From the NCBI GenBank assembly GCA_030248135.1, contig JASANC010005171.1, positions 1 to 64,000 of the forward strand: DNA of 64,000 nucleotides, written 5' to 3'. Positions 23,501-33,378 of this stretch are shown here, piece after piece; within the stretch, counting starts at the first letter, position 1; each line of letters starts with the position of its first letter. This DNA comes from Theristus sp. LFF4_11 (lineage: Eukaryota > Nematoda > Chromadorea > Monhysterida > Xyalidae). A program made the translations under genes and the position numbers. Below the pieces are notes generated by a model that did not search any database, was not told the origin of the DNA, and saw only the letters and a list, made by a program, of their open reading frames with translations.

Positions 23501-26500
23501 GATCAAAGAAAAAAAATCCTGTTTTCTGCAGGAGAAATTTGTGTGGTTCAACCGTTTTTACAACCCAAGAGATACCGTTTACCTAAGCCCTGTATTGTCT
23601 TTAAACTAGCATCTTACCTGGGTAACGAGCTCATTTCTGCCTTGGTCCGAGGCCGCCAACGTGTTGTTGTCGGTCAAGAAGTCGTTGATCCAGTGTTTCA
23701 ATGGATGAATGAACTCCAACGGGATCAGGGCGGTTTCCTGTTTCAGAAGATGTGCGGTCTTTTATACACACCAGGTTATTTTTTACTTTTAGCTATTTCC
23801 TTTTTCTGTGCTCTGCCTTTAATTCTGGCGTCTGGAATGTTTTGTAACTGCTAGTTCCGAGCTCCGATGGTTATTCAAACAGCGGATGAGATCTGATCAA
23901 TCAGCGTTTCAAAGTTCAAAAAATGCGAAAGTAAATTTTCAAACTAACAAAATCATCATTATTCGCTGCAGCGGTGGTGCTTGTTTTTCGTTGGTTCACA
24001 GTCACCGAGTACGTTGGTATCGTCTTGTATTGGTAGACGAGTTTCATGTCTTGTGAGTTGATGAAGTTTGAGCCGACATTTATGAACAGCTCGTACAAAA
24101 GTTGACAGTAGATTGCTCTAATCTCGTCCGCCAACTTTGCGTCCGTCAAACAAATGTAGCACTGCTGCCAGTTGAGCAGGCCGAGTCTGTTCGTCAACAA
24201 TTCGACACACGCTTGGTTGCGACCCTGTTTTCGTACTTTCCGGGAGCATTCGAGTAAATTATTTTAATGGAATGGAGCAGTCAAAAGCGGTTGTCTCAAA
24301 GAGCTGTGGTGGGGCGACCACCCAAGACACAACTCAACTTCAATCTAAAGCTTCAGTTTTTATTTCTGATAGCTTGTCATCTTTGTCCCAAAGAAATCCT
24401 CGTACCCTCATTTTTTTGCATTTCACTTACCGAACACAACGCAACGAACAATTTCAGTTGATTTTTCAGAAACAGATAATAGTCAGTGCCTCGGTTCTGA
24501 AAAGCATTGATTGACAGTGAAATTGATTTTTCTTGCAATTCAAATGATCTGCAGTTGAACAAACTTTTCGCTGCTGATTGATCAACACGAAAAAATAACA
24601 AAATTCCAAGCGAAACTTCAAATGTAAACAATAAAGTTTCATTTCACCGCGCACAACGAAACATTAAAAACGCCCACAAACCTGCGTGAAGTCGTGCAGC
24701 ACCTGCCAGCTGCGTCCGTGGTCCCACGAGAGGTACACGGTGTTTCGGCGTCGTTGAATGTTCTGTCCCAACTCGGTCAACAGGAGCACCAGTATGCAAG
24801 GAGCGCGTGGAATTCGAATGAAAGAAAAAATCGGGACCATAATAAAAGATCGTAGATGAGAACTAGCAGAGGATGGCTGCCTTTGCAATCGAGTGCAAGG
24901 AGAAGCGGAAACAAATTGCTGATTGCAATTGGCCTGGCCAGCATCGAGACCGTTTCACGAAAACGAAAAAGCGCTCACAATCTCCTGTCTTATCAATCGA
25001 ATGATTTTATCGATTTGTGCGGACGTGAAGCGATCGACCAACTTTCGATTGTTGCTCAGCAGTTCGTAGGTCATTTTCGTGGCCGTCAGACCAATGTTGC
25101 TCTGCAATTGAGGGACTCATCGAGATTTCGAGACCCAGACGTTGGTTGATCATTAAACGCTTGAAAGGCATAAATCGCTCTTTGGTTGTTTGTGGTACTG
25201 TGTAGCATGTTTTCGAACTGCGTGAATTCAATTTTACAGCGATCAAATATCAAAAAAAACTTTTCAGGCAATAGTTTCAAGCTTCCTACCGCCGTATCCT
25301 CAATCTGTCCAAGGAAGAAGTCCATGTTACAGCCGAGGTACAATTCGTTTTTTCGACTTTCACCGCCGGCATACGCGGACAGCAACGATATGACTGCGGT
25401 GAACAGCGGCTCCAAATACGAGTGCACTAGTGTCTTTGTTGCTTTGCTGTCACGACCCGGTAATGCCAGCTGGCCAGAAAGCAAACTGGTGCGGTGCTTC
25501 AACAGACGCACGCACACGTCGACTACCTGAAATAAAAAACACAAATTGGCAAGTTTCAATGGTGCGATTTGTGTAGGAAGCCAACCAACCGAGTTCATTT
25601 TATTTTTCGTCACAAAAAGCAGCAGAAAAACAGTAATTATACCTAGTTGATGAAATTTGACGCCACCCCAGTGGCTTGCCAGTTCATTAGGACAATACCA
25701 AACGTACAAATTTTGGTACGTTTTGTACGTTTGGTATTGTCCTAATGACCTATTGTCCTGGGTTTCAGAGCTGATGCTTGATGATCAGGGAACATCGTGT
25801 CAAGTAGGGATGGAGCCGGTTCCGGTCCGGATTCCGGATTCCGGATTCCGGCACCTAAAATGGGATCCGGATCCGGTCCGGATTCCGGCGCAATTTTGCC
25901 GGATCCGGCCGGATCCGGCCGGAATAGCTGAGCGAGACCCGCAAATTAACCAGTTGATTCCTCCGTTTTAGAGCTGTTCAATGGTTTGACAAATTTGTTT
26001 CGGTGCTTTGTTGGTTTTGTTGTTGTGCATTTGACATGTGATCAGTGAGCGTTTCTTTAGTTTAGTGTTCTGTTCAATGGTAAATGGTTCACTGCTTTTG
26101 TCTTGAGTGGTAAACTTATGTGCAGCATCGTCCACTTTAAAAAACGTGGCTGCTTTTGGCCGACGTTGTTGATGAACGGGTATTCATCCAGCAGACCGGT
26201 CACCCAGTAGACCGGTCACATCAGAGAACTTCGTTCTGTTGTCTGTTAACATGCAACTTGTGGAGTGAAATACTGAGTTTGGGCTATCAGAGTACGGTAA
26301 CGACTATTTTGGGTCTTGACACTAGGGATGGATCCGGCAAATTTGCCGGAATCCGGGCCGGATCCGGCAAAAGCCCATTCCGGCCGGGCCGGATCCGGCA
26401 AAAATTGCCGGAATCCGGACCGGAATGGCCTTTTTATGTCTAAAAAACATCCACGCACATTTCGTCGCTTCTTCATCACATTATCAGCATAACTGCACAG

Positions 26501-29500
26501 ACACAGAAACAAAGTCAGCAAGACACAGCACGTGAACCAACCAAAAACCAGTGTCGCGTCCGTGGCGTAGCGGTAGAACTTCGGCCTACAGTTCTGTAGG
26601 TACGGGGTTCGAACCTCGCTGTGGACAAGACATACTCGTGGAAAATTAGAGTGACCAATGAACATCTAATGGTCTATTCCCTCCTGAGCCGAGGGTAAAA
26701 TTGGGCTCGGGGCAGTATTGCCCGTCTCCGCCGGAGTTTGGTACCTTCGGGTTTCCGGAACCGGCGCGCGTACAAATAAAAAAAAATACAACAACAACAA
26801 TTGACAAAATTCACATCGCATAGGGATAATCAAGTGCTGCCAACACTCCATTCAGAAACATGACCTTTTGTTGAACATGACAGAAACATGACCAAAATTG
26901 TGTTGCCAACATAAAGCTGTGCAATAAGAAAATTACGTCTCACACCGGAACAATGAAGAAGTTCTGTAGGTGTCCTAAGGCTTCGCAAGCCTTAACTGGA
27001 GAAAATCGTGGTGTCATTGTGAGATAGTGCCAAGATGCCACAGATGACTTGACACAATAATTACCGTCCTTCATGGTTGTAATATTCAATGGGTTCAATG
27101 TTGAATTTAAAAATTCAGTGGGTAAATTCAGTATTTGACTGTGTTTCATGCTTTAAGACACATTTCATTAAAAATCCTTGACAATCAGGAAAGATCGTGT
27201 CGAGACCCAAAGTGGTCGTTACAGTATTCCGTTAGCCTAAACTTTTATTAGTTCACATTACAAGTGGTCTGTGTGTTAACAGACGATTAACAGACAAGTT
27301 CTCGGGTGTGACCGGTCTACTGGGTGACCGGTCTGCTGGGTGACCGGTCTGCTGGATGAATACCGGGGAGGCGTCCAAATATCATCAACTTTATAAACCA
27401 TAAAGTTTCGCAGTAGCTTCTGGCGTCGTTTACAGGGTGTACCATCAATGTACAGGAACGACTCGAGTTCGGCCACGGCTGCTTCCATTTTGTTCACCAC
27501 TCGTGCGCTCAAATTCGAAACGAACCCTTGTGAAATCTGAAACACAGGACGATTTTTATGTGCTGATGACTGGTGGCTTCTGCAACTGCACTCGTAACCT
27601 TACTGCGGTTACTGTCGAGTGTGGGTGAATTTTTTAAGCACGTCACTAGCATTATGATTGAAAATTTCAATCGTCCAATCAGCGCAGAATGTGGCACGTT
27701 TATTTTCACACAGGAGAAACAGAAATTTAAATGCTCTTAAATGTAAGTTGAAAAATAATAAAAAAGGGGGGAAAGGGGGGTTTTAGGGGGGGGGGTTTGT
27801 TTTTGTTTGTTTTTTTTTTTGTGGGTGGATTAGGGAGTTTTTGTTTTTTTTTTTATTTTTGTTTTTTTTATTTTCAGTTTTTATGATCCAACTTACATCA
27901 TAGCACAATTTGTGCAGAAACGGTACCATGCCGGCGACATAGTTCATCTCCCAGACGTGTTCGTCGGCGACGACTTGCAACGAGAACGCGTCATCGTAGC
28001 GCATTTCTTTCGATGTGACCAGCTGATAACAATATTCTTCTTTGAAAATGTTCATCAATCAACAACAATAAACAAAAAACCTGAATCTGAATCTTAAGAA
28101 CCTTCAGTTTTGTGCACCTAAGTTTTGTGTACCTGAACCAATTCCGCGGTACTCCACTGAATCAGGGAGCTTGAGCTTGCGGACAGTTTATTGCCACCAA
28201 CCGCGCGCTGCCGTCGTGGGATGTAGGGGTAGTCAACTGAAACATTTGAACTTGTGCTCGGTTATATTGGTCATTGGTTTCATGAAAAACAACCAATCAA
28301 GAAAAACAAGTCAAAAAGTTGAGTTCAACAAACAACTTCTGCCGACTGTACTAAACATTTTGCTGACTTATTTTTCGGAAATCAAAGAGCAAATCCATCC
28401 ATCCATCCATTTTATTTCGCGAAAAGCAGGAAACTCCGATAAAACTGTATGAACAGCATGAAATTCGGAGACCCAAAAAACAAAAATGAATTGCTTCCTG
28501 GACAATAAAGGTTGAATGAACATGTTCTGACCTCCAGCTCTCAGCCATGCTTTGCTTTCTTCATGCTGAATCCGAACCGCGGTATCCAATGCAAGATAAT
28601 CGGTGCGCTGCAAGAAACGGGGCTTGGTTTTCAAATTCTTCATGCAATTCAATGAATAATATAAAAAAAATAATAAAAAAAGAAACGCAACCTTGACCAC
28701 CGGATGCAACTTGAACAACGTGATGTTATCATCAGCTGGATCGTTGGTCAGTCGAAAAGCACCATCCATGACGCAGAGAAACTGTCTGCTGACAGCGTGC
28801 CGCAGTTTCACCAGTTCGTCCCATTTTATTCGTTCACCTTTGTGTGGAATTGCTTTTTTGCCGATAGTCACTGTCAGTACCGACTGGCTCTTGAAAACGC
28901 GACTTACAATCAATCGGGCCAGTTTCCTTCTCGATTTGCCAATAGTTCGTTGCCGACGTCGTCGGTATCATGGTCTTCGGGTCGGTCGGGTCGAACTGAC
29001 GAATACGCATGTGCACTAACAAAAAAAAGATTGCGTACCACGAAAATCCGTGCAAAAATCTGTACTGCACAAAAATTGAAAAAAAACATCTCTCGCTCAC
29101 CATCTTCGCCAGTGTTTGCATCGATGCCCTCTGAGGTCAAATATGCCTCTGCTTCCGGATGATACAGTCGCACAAATGATCCGGCCTATAAGAATGTCCG
29201 CTTTTAGAAAAGTATAGACGCAAACAAAAAGGAAACTTTTCCGACGAACAAAAAAAACTTGAAAACGCAACCACGATGGCTTTCGAGCGCGGATCGTCCG
29301 AGTCGTCGCCGCTGTCACCGTTGCTGCTTGGTGGCGGCGTGAACGGCGCCCGCGACGACAGAAACACCGTGTAGCCGGTCTGACGCACCGACATGTTCAA
29401 CTCGTAGCTGCACAATTGTTGCTGAACTTCGTAACATTCATGCTACATCGTATGTTTCTTCAAACCTGTCAGATTATTCTTTCGCAATACAGGCAGGACG

Positions 29501-31020
29501 AAACATTGCAAAGAAGATTGAACGTGGCATCGGGGTTTTGTTGGACTCGAACTCTCAATTTGTGGCTAAAAACATGGTTTCTTTTCCACCACCCGTCCCC
29601 GTTCGGTTCTTCTTTTGCTGGCTCTGTATTCCGCGAAAAAGATGACAGGTCAAAAGACACAAACTAACCATAAAAATGTTTTTTTTTACAAAACACTCAT
29701 CTCGTTTTCAAACGCACCAATCAGACATGACCATTTTCGAGCCGAACGTCAGTCGACTGGTGTGCAGGAACTGGCCGGGGCACTTGATGCTCTCGAACAC
29801 GACCCGGTCGCCCCACTGCACCGGCTCGCCCTCCGATTTCACCTTCGAGCACGGCAGCACTTTGAAGTAGCCTCGTTTCGTGACGTCCGTTCGCAGTTCA
29901 ACCTGGCGAGAAATTATTGAAAAAATAATGTGAGTATGGAAAAGTTGCAAGTTTTGGTTTTTCTTAAGTTTCGAGGTTGAAAAATCGAAAACGATCTATT
30001 ATACCGCCATGCTGCTCGGTTCCGTGCTAGCGGTTGCAATCGGGTTCACATGCGTCCACTTTTTCGTGAACGCATGCCGCAGTTGCACCGTTTGCCCGTA
30101 GAGCACTTGTTTGCCATTCTGACGTTGCTGCTCAGCGAGATTGTCGTTGTTTTCGATGGTCGCAAGTTTCTGCAATTTTTCAATTTTTTTTATTACTGAT
30201 GAGCTTTTTCAAAACAGCGGCGGTGAAAAACAAGGGAAATAACCAAAACGGCCTGAACGTGCAAAATCACAATTAAAAAAAACTATGAACTCGCAATTTG
30301 CAGACAGCCTGCTGATTGGCCGCCTGATCAAATGCATCCAGTAGACAAGCAGTATACAAAAAGTATGCTTTTTTGTTGACCAACCAAGGCGTTTTCGTAT
30401 CTGGTGCGCATGTTCACGTCTTCCGGGTTGCTGTCCAACATCGCCTTGATCTGCGGCACGATTTTGTTGCATTTGAATCGTTGCGGAATGCAGACTTGGA
30501 ATTGTATCACTGAAAACCAAAAAACGAGCTGAAGTTGTCAGAGAAACAAAGTCGAAAATGAACACGACTGTACCATCACCAGTAACCCGTGCAATGAATG
30601 ACGTTTAAAAAACTGCGGTTTTCACAAAAAAAAACACTGAAACCCTGATACTCGACCAACCTTGCACGTTCGGCACTATCGGACACTCACGTGGCTGATC
30701 AGGCAGAATCGACAGTTCATTGTGCGAGTTGCTAGAAAAAGGTAAAATGGAGATGTCATTATGCTTGGGAACTGGAAGAGTTCTTTGATTCTCAAAGACA
30801 TCCTTTGATTGAAAAGATGGCACAGTTTTCAGCACACGTCCGTTTTCTGCTCACCGACCGACCTTGTCTGATAGCTGAGCACAAAACCGAGTCGCTCTTC
30901 GTCATGCAAGCAAATGTGATCGCCGATCTTGAGCGAATCCGAGAACGCAGACTCGACTGAGGCGTCCGTGCCCATGGCGCTTCGAAACACTCGTTTCACT
31001 GTTGAACTTCGTCGACTCAT
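10195..31020 (-). CDS. ITPR: Inositol 1,4,5-trisphosphate receptor (calcium release channel), divergent
   Basis: A complete, very intron-rich gene with start 31020 (MSRRSSTVKRVF) and stop 10197-10195. It encodes the tetrameric ER channel that releases Ca2+ when IP3 binds. Domains in order: two N-terminal beta-trefoils (suppressor and IP3-binding), RIH repeats (YELLSNNRKLVDRFTSAQID matches the family NNRKLLEKHITAAEID), RIH-associated region, six-helix channel with S6 NMIFGIIIDTFSQLREAK, the CFICG...H...H zinc site linker, a WDFFPLGRALSLVGSDGDNS segment (family WFPRMRAMSLVSSDSEGE) and a C-terminal coiled coil. IP3R, not ryanodine receptor: it lacks SPRY and RYR repeats. Exons 1-15 and those from 17063 to the stop are phase-consistent; about 17176-18400 could not be closed. 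The pore filter and IP3-contact loop are unusual (see findings). Introns hold many transposons. Confidence 0.95.
11415..11580. repeat. (AATC)n microsatellite in IP3R intron
   Basis: About 40 near-perfect copies of the tetranucleotide AATC between the S6 exon and the pore exon, with a few AATT and ATTC variants. Confidence 0.95.
12778..12843. mobile_element. Palindromic MITE (family M2) beside an IP3R splice acceptor
   Basis: Inverted arms CATTCATGAAGAAGTATTTA and the complement near 12816-12843 surround a short GTGACGCGTAGCTATGCGTCAC core. It matches the longer copy at 15283-15366. On the gene strand it ends only about 14 nt before the acceptor of exon 12763-12596. Confidence 0.75.
15283..15366. 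mobile_element. Palindromic MITE (family M2), intronic
   Basis: 84-bp element with 27-bp inverted arms: GGCCATTCATGAAGCAG... on the left and its complement ...CTGCTTCATGAATGCC on the right, with a GC-rich loop. Second copy at 12778-12843. Confidence 0.8.
24794..24835 (-). repeat. Copy of dispersed motif D1 upstream of an IP3R exon
   Basis: ATGCAAGGAGCGCGTGGAAT plus TCGAATGAAAGAAAAAA on the plus strand. Near-identical copies occur at 57031-57070 and 62762-62796. On the minus strand it supplies a pyrimidine-rich tract 5' of an IP3R exon. Confidence 0.6.
25685..25747. repeat. Perfect 26-bp-arm hairpin in IP3R intron
   Basis: Arms 25685-25710 (CATTAGGACAATACCAAACG...) and 25722-25747 are exact inverted complements around an 11-nt loop. 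Probably a folded MITE remnant. Confidence 0.9.
25805..25925. repeat. Iterated CCGGAT(T/C) element, copy 1
   Basis: Begins TAGGGATGGA, followed by about ten repeats of (GGATT/GGATC)CCGG units, including CCGGATCCGGCCGGATCCGG. Same start and units as 26323-26430. The TAGGGATG end resembles termini of hAT-type non-autonomous elements (inference). Confidence 0.65.
26323..26430. repeat. Iterated CCGGATC element, copy 2 (nested)
   Basis: TAGGGATGGATCCGGCAAAT followed by repeated GCCGGATCCGGCAAAA and GCCGGAATCCGG units, inside the TIR element 26177-27366. Same family as 25805-25925. Confidence 0.65.
26558..26790 (+). mobile_element. tRNA-derived SINE (family S2), nested in the TIR element
   Basis: The head at 26558-26627 has A box TGGCGTAGCGGTAGA and B box GGGTTCGAACC with pairing GTCC/GGAC ends, but an abnormal anticodon arm (CCTAC/GTAGG around 6 nt). 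The body is unrelated to S1, yet the tail GGAGTTTGGTACCTTCGGGT is the S1 tail. It ends in an A-rich run (AAATAAAAAAAAATACA). Confidence 0.82.
27390..31020 (-). other. IP3R exons 1-13: suppressor domain, beta-trefoil and start of alpha ligand-binding domain
   Basis: Exons on the minus strand, all in phase: 31020-30863, 30731-30661, 30509-30385, 30169-30005, 29902-29718, 29407-29272, 29185-29101, 29015-28908, 28870-28692, 28607-28532, 28236-28139, 28022-27897, 27536-27390. MIR-type repeats are visible (KIGDHICLHDEERLGFV, LYGQTVQLRHAFTKKWTHV, SFVRLYHPEAEAYLTSEG, WDELVKLRHAVSRQFL, DTAVRIQHEESKAWL). The basic KRRQKLLRNFM segment in the last exon aligns with the IP3-contacting helix RERQKLMREQN of known receptors, keeping the Lys and Arg equivalent to K508 and R511 of mammalian type 1. 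The acceptor of the ninth exon (ending ACTGACAG) was chosen by phase and is weaker than the others. Confidence 0.85.
27735..27870. repeat. G-rich/T-rich low-complexity tract with G-quadruplex potential
   Basis: Plus strand has runs G6-AAA-G6-TTTTA-G10 at about 27769-27796, followed by T and G runs. It lies just downstream of the IP3R exon 28022-27897 donor, inside the intron. Confidence 0.85.
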
Positions 31021-33378
31021 GTTTCCCTTTGGCTGCTGGTTTTACCCGTTCCAGGTTTTTTTTTTCTGTTGGTGTTTTGTTTAACACGGACGCTGCTGTA
31101 AAAAGTCACCGACCAACAGAAAGGATAATAAACCGAAAGCGACGGGGGATGCTTTGCGCTGCTGGAAAAGGCCGATGAAAAGCAAAAGTCTAGCCCGTAA
31201 AAGTCACATTGGCCGCTAAGATTGTTTGAAATGCAAGTCAATTTGTCGTTTGACAAGTTGACATTAACGTACACTGTATTTCACCCCACAAAAAGTTTCT
31301 AAACCGAAAATCATGAAATAAAAAAATCGAAACTTATAATTTTTGTATGTCAGCAAACGTTGTTGTTTCAAAACACACATGGGTTTAAACTTAAAAGGAG
31401 AGAATTAAACCAACAAAACAGTCAGAATGCACATCTACAGTTTTAGCACAGAGTTCTTCCCGAAACCTGTTTCAGTGTTGTACAGTTTGCTATATTTTGA
31501 CGTGATTTGTTGCAGTGTGCTAAATGAACAGTTTGAAATTTTTAAAGTAATCCGCAAAACGTTGTAAAGTCGGATCTGTATCCAAACCGTTTTTATGTGT
31601 TTTTATTTTTATTTTTTAATTTTTCAGGCAATTTTTAGTCCGGTTAGTTTTGGTATTTTTTCAAAATCTTTCCATAAACAAGTTATTTTCTCTAATTTAT
31701 ATTTTTTTAATTTTTTTTTAAGTTTTGGTATTTTTTCAAAAAGTCAAGCTTATCTTTTCTCACTTTTTAATGTTGATCAAAAGTAAGAAACTAAAAGCAC
31801 CAACGACACGCCGATTGGCTGTTTTTAATCCGGAACAGTGATTGGTTGCACAAATCGTTACACCAAGGATGTACACTTGAACGTCCACACCGCATTTCGT
31901 TTCATGTGACCGCTGCAAAGCACTTTCTAACAAAACCAAAAGTGACTTTACTTGTAGAAATGTAAAACTTGCCACAGAAACTGCACAACGTTTTTAAAAC
32001 GAGAATTTGTGTGTCTCTGGCGCTTGTAATAAACTTTCTGATTATTATCTGTGACTGCTTGTACTGTTGCACATGTGTGTACGTGGACACAGTTTAAAGA
32101 ACCTTTGCGCAGTGAACATTGCCCACAATAATAACTTGTTACGTAGTTGGTCAAGCATTGCTTAAATTTCAAACCACGCACATTTGTCATGAAAGAAAGT
32201 GCAAGGAAAAGAAAGCTGAAAAAGCAAAAAGCTCGTGCGATACCGACGAAGTCCACAACTGCTGTGCTTTTGAAAAAAGTCGCTGTTCAGTCAGTGAACA
32301 GATTTTTGTTTGAGTGACCACTGTGTGCAGGCGAAAGAATATTGCGCCACAACATTTTCAATTAACCCCCCTTCAGAAGTTTTACTTTTAAAGTGTATGT
32401 CACGGAGCAAGTCGTCCCGTGGGAATGTTGCATGTCTCGTCTCCTCACGTACAGTAATCACCTCGTGTCTCACTCGCCCCAATACGTGCAGACGCACAGA
32501 GCTTTGCGAAGTCTTCATTGTTTTCAGATCGAATATTGATGTTCCTGTGAAATGACAGTGGCTATGACAACAGCTGTATGTGATGCAGACTTTCAAAAAT
32601 AATTGAACAGTTCAAATTCTCTTAGCAACTTAGCTGGTCAGCCACCAAGAGCGATCGTTCAAGGTGGCTGCCACCTGGGGGGGAGGGGCATTGCCGTTCG
32701 TTGTCACCCACTTCAATATAGCCCAAGATGCTAACCACCTACATTGCTGATTATTAGCAGCCAGACAAATTTTGTAAGAGTGCGCCAGAGTAAGACATTC
32801 AACCGACAATCCCCGGTTTGTATCTTATTGTGTCCAAGGCGCATACAACAATACACTTGTACTCACGTATAGACAATGCATGTAGGTATTTGTTTTTGAT
32901 TATCACACGCTGCAGGTGCCATGTGATCACATGAGAAATTGTTTGCGGAAATCTGAACTGTGAAATTGTTTCTTTGGTATGGTGTTTCAAAAAGAATACA
33001 ATTGGAAAAGCAGGTTCATTCTTAATTTGAAGCATTTTTCAAATTTTGCTTAGAAGATATGAGCCGGAACTATTTTGAAACCGTTGCTGTGTCTCATGCG
33101 TTTGAATTCATTTTTTAGCACAACCAACGGCTAAAATTTTTCAAGCAGTGTTTTAAAGTTAAAACTTCTGAGCTCGATGTCCAGCCAGACGCGAGCGCTT
33201 GCCTCCATTGCAGCTTTTCAAACCACCTCTGCATGTGGTCACACGAGCAGAACCGAAAGAAACACGGACGATGGTTATTGTTGTGTTAAAGAACTTTTTT
33301 GTAAGCGGCTATTCATTTGTCAAGGTTCATTGGTCAGGATCTGTAATCGATAGACGACCCTCAATTTAAAAAAAAACA
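31021..33378. promoter_or_regulatory. Divergent spacer between IP3R (-) and ammonium transporter (+)
   Basis: 2.4 kb holding both promoters. No coding exon is recognised. AT-rich, with a duplicated AGTTTTGGTATTTTTTCAAA at about 31644 and 31720. No TATA box or named operator could be assigned with confidence. Confidence 0.5.

Larger units (their letters stand above)
13324..25526 (-). other. IP3R central regulatory/coupling region (RIH and RIH-associated repeats)
   Basis: Exons read with good phase: 25526-25290 (RKNELYLGCNM, aligning with RKNQEYIAKQF), 25101-24979, and 17372-17176, 17063-16960, 16755-16472, 16217-16030, 15772-15547, 15231-15050, 14824-14609, 14461-14189, 14100-13888, 13605-13324. 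Further exons, placed by similarity only, lie near 24690-24750 (NTVYLSWDHGRSWQVLHDF), 23950-24240, 23590-23750, 22920-23050, 22130-22400, 21920-22030 (YEYPELVAEAMYLLGRYHS, compare YPPLVSGALQLLFRHFS), 21655-21790, 21130-21285, 20750-20940, 20350-20490, 20015-20190, 19610-19765, 19140-19270 and 18790-18990. This alpha-helical part carries ligand binding to the channel and hosts modulator sites. It is the most divergent part and boundaries are approximate. Confidence 0.7.
26177..27366. mobile_element. TIR element (about 1.19 kb) with iterated ACCGGTC ends and nested insertions
   Basis: Left end 26177-26325 and right end about 27190-27366 are inverted repeats. Both start with TATTCATCCAGCAGACCGGTC, carry two (left) or three (right) copies of a 16-18 bp ACCGGTCACCCAGCAG unit, then CTGTTAAC and TTTGGGTC(T/G)(T/C)GACAC. 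The element lies in the IP3R intron, its right end 23 bp from the donor of exon 27536-27390. It contains a CCGG element and a SINE. Confidence 0.82.

Noticed and set aside
26558..26627. Possible tRNA gene
   Set aside because: The anticodon arm is malformed, and the sequence continues into a SINE body with the shared tail and A-rich end.
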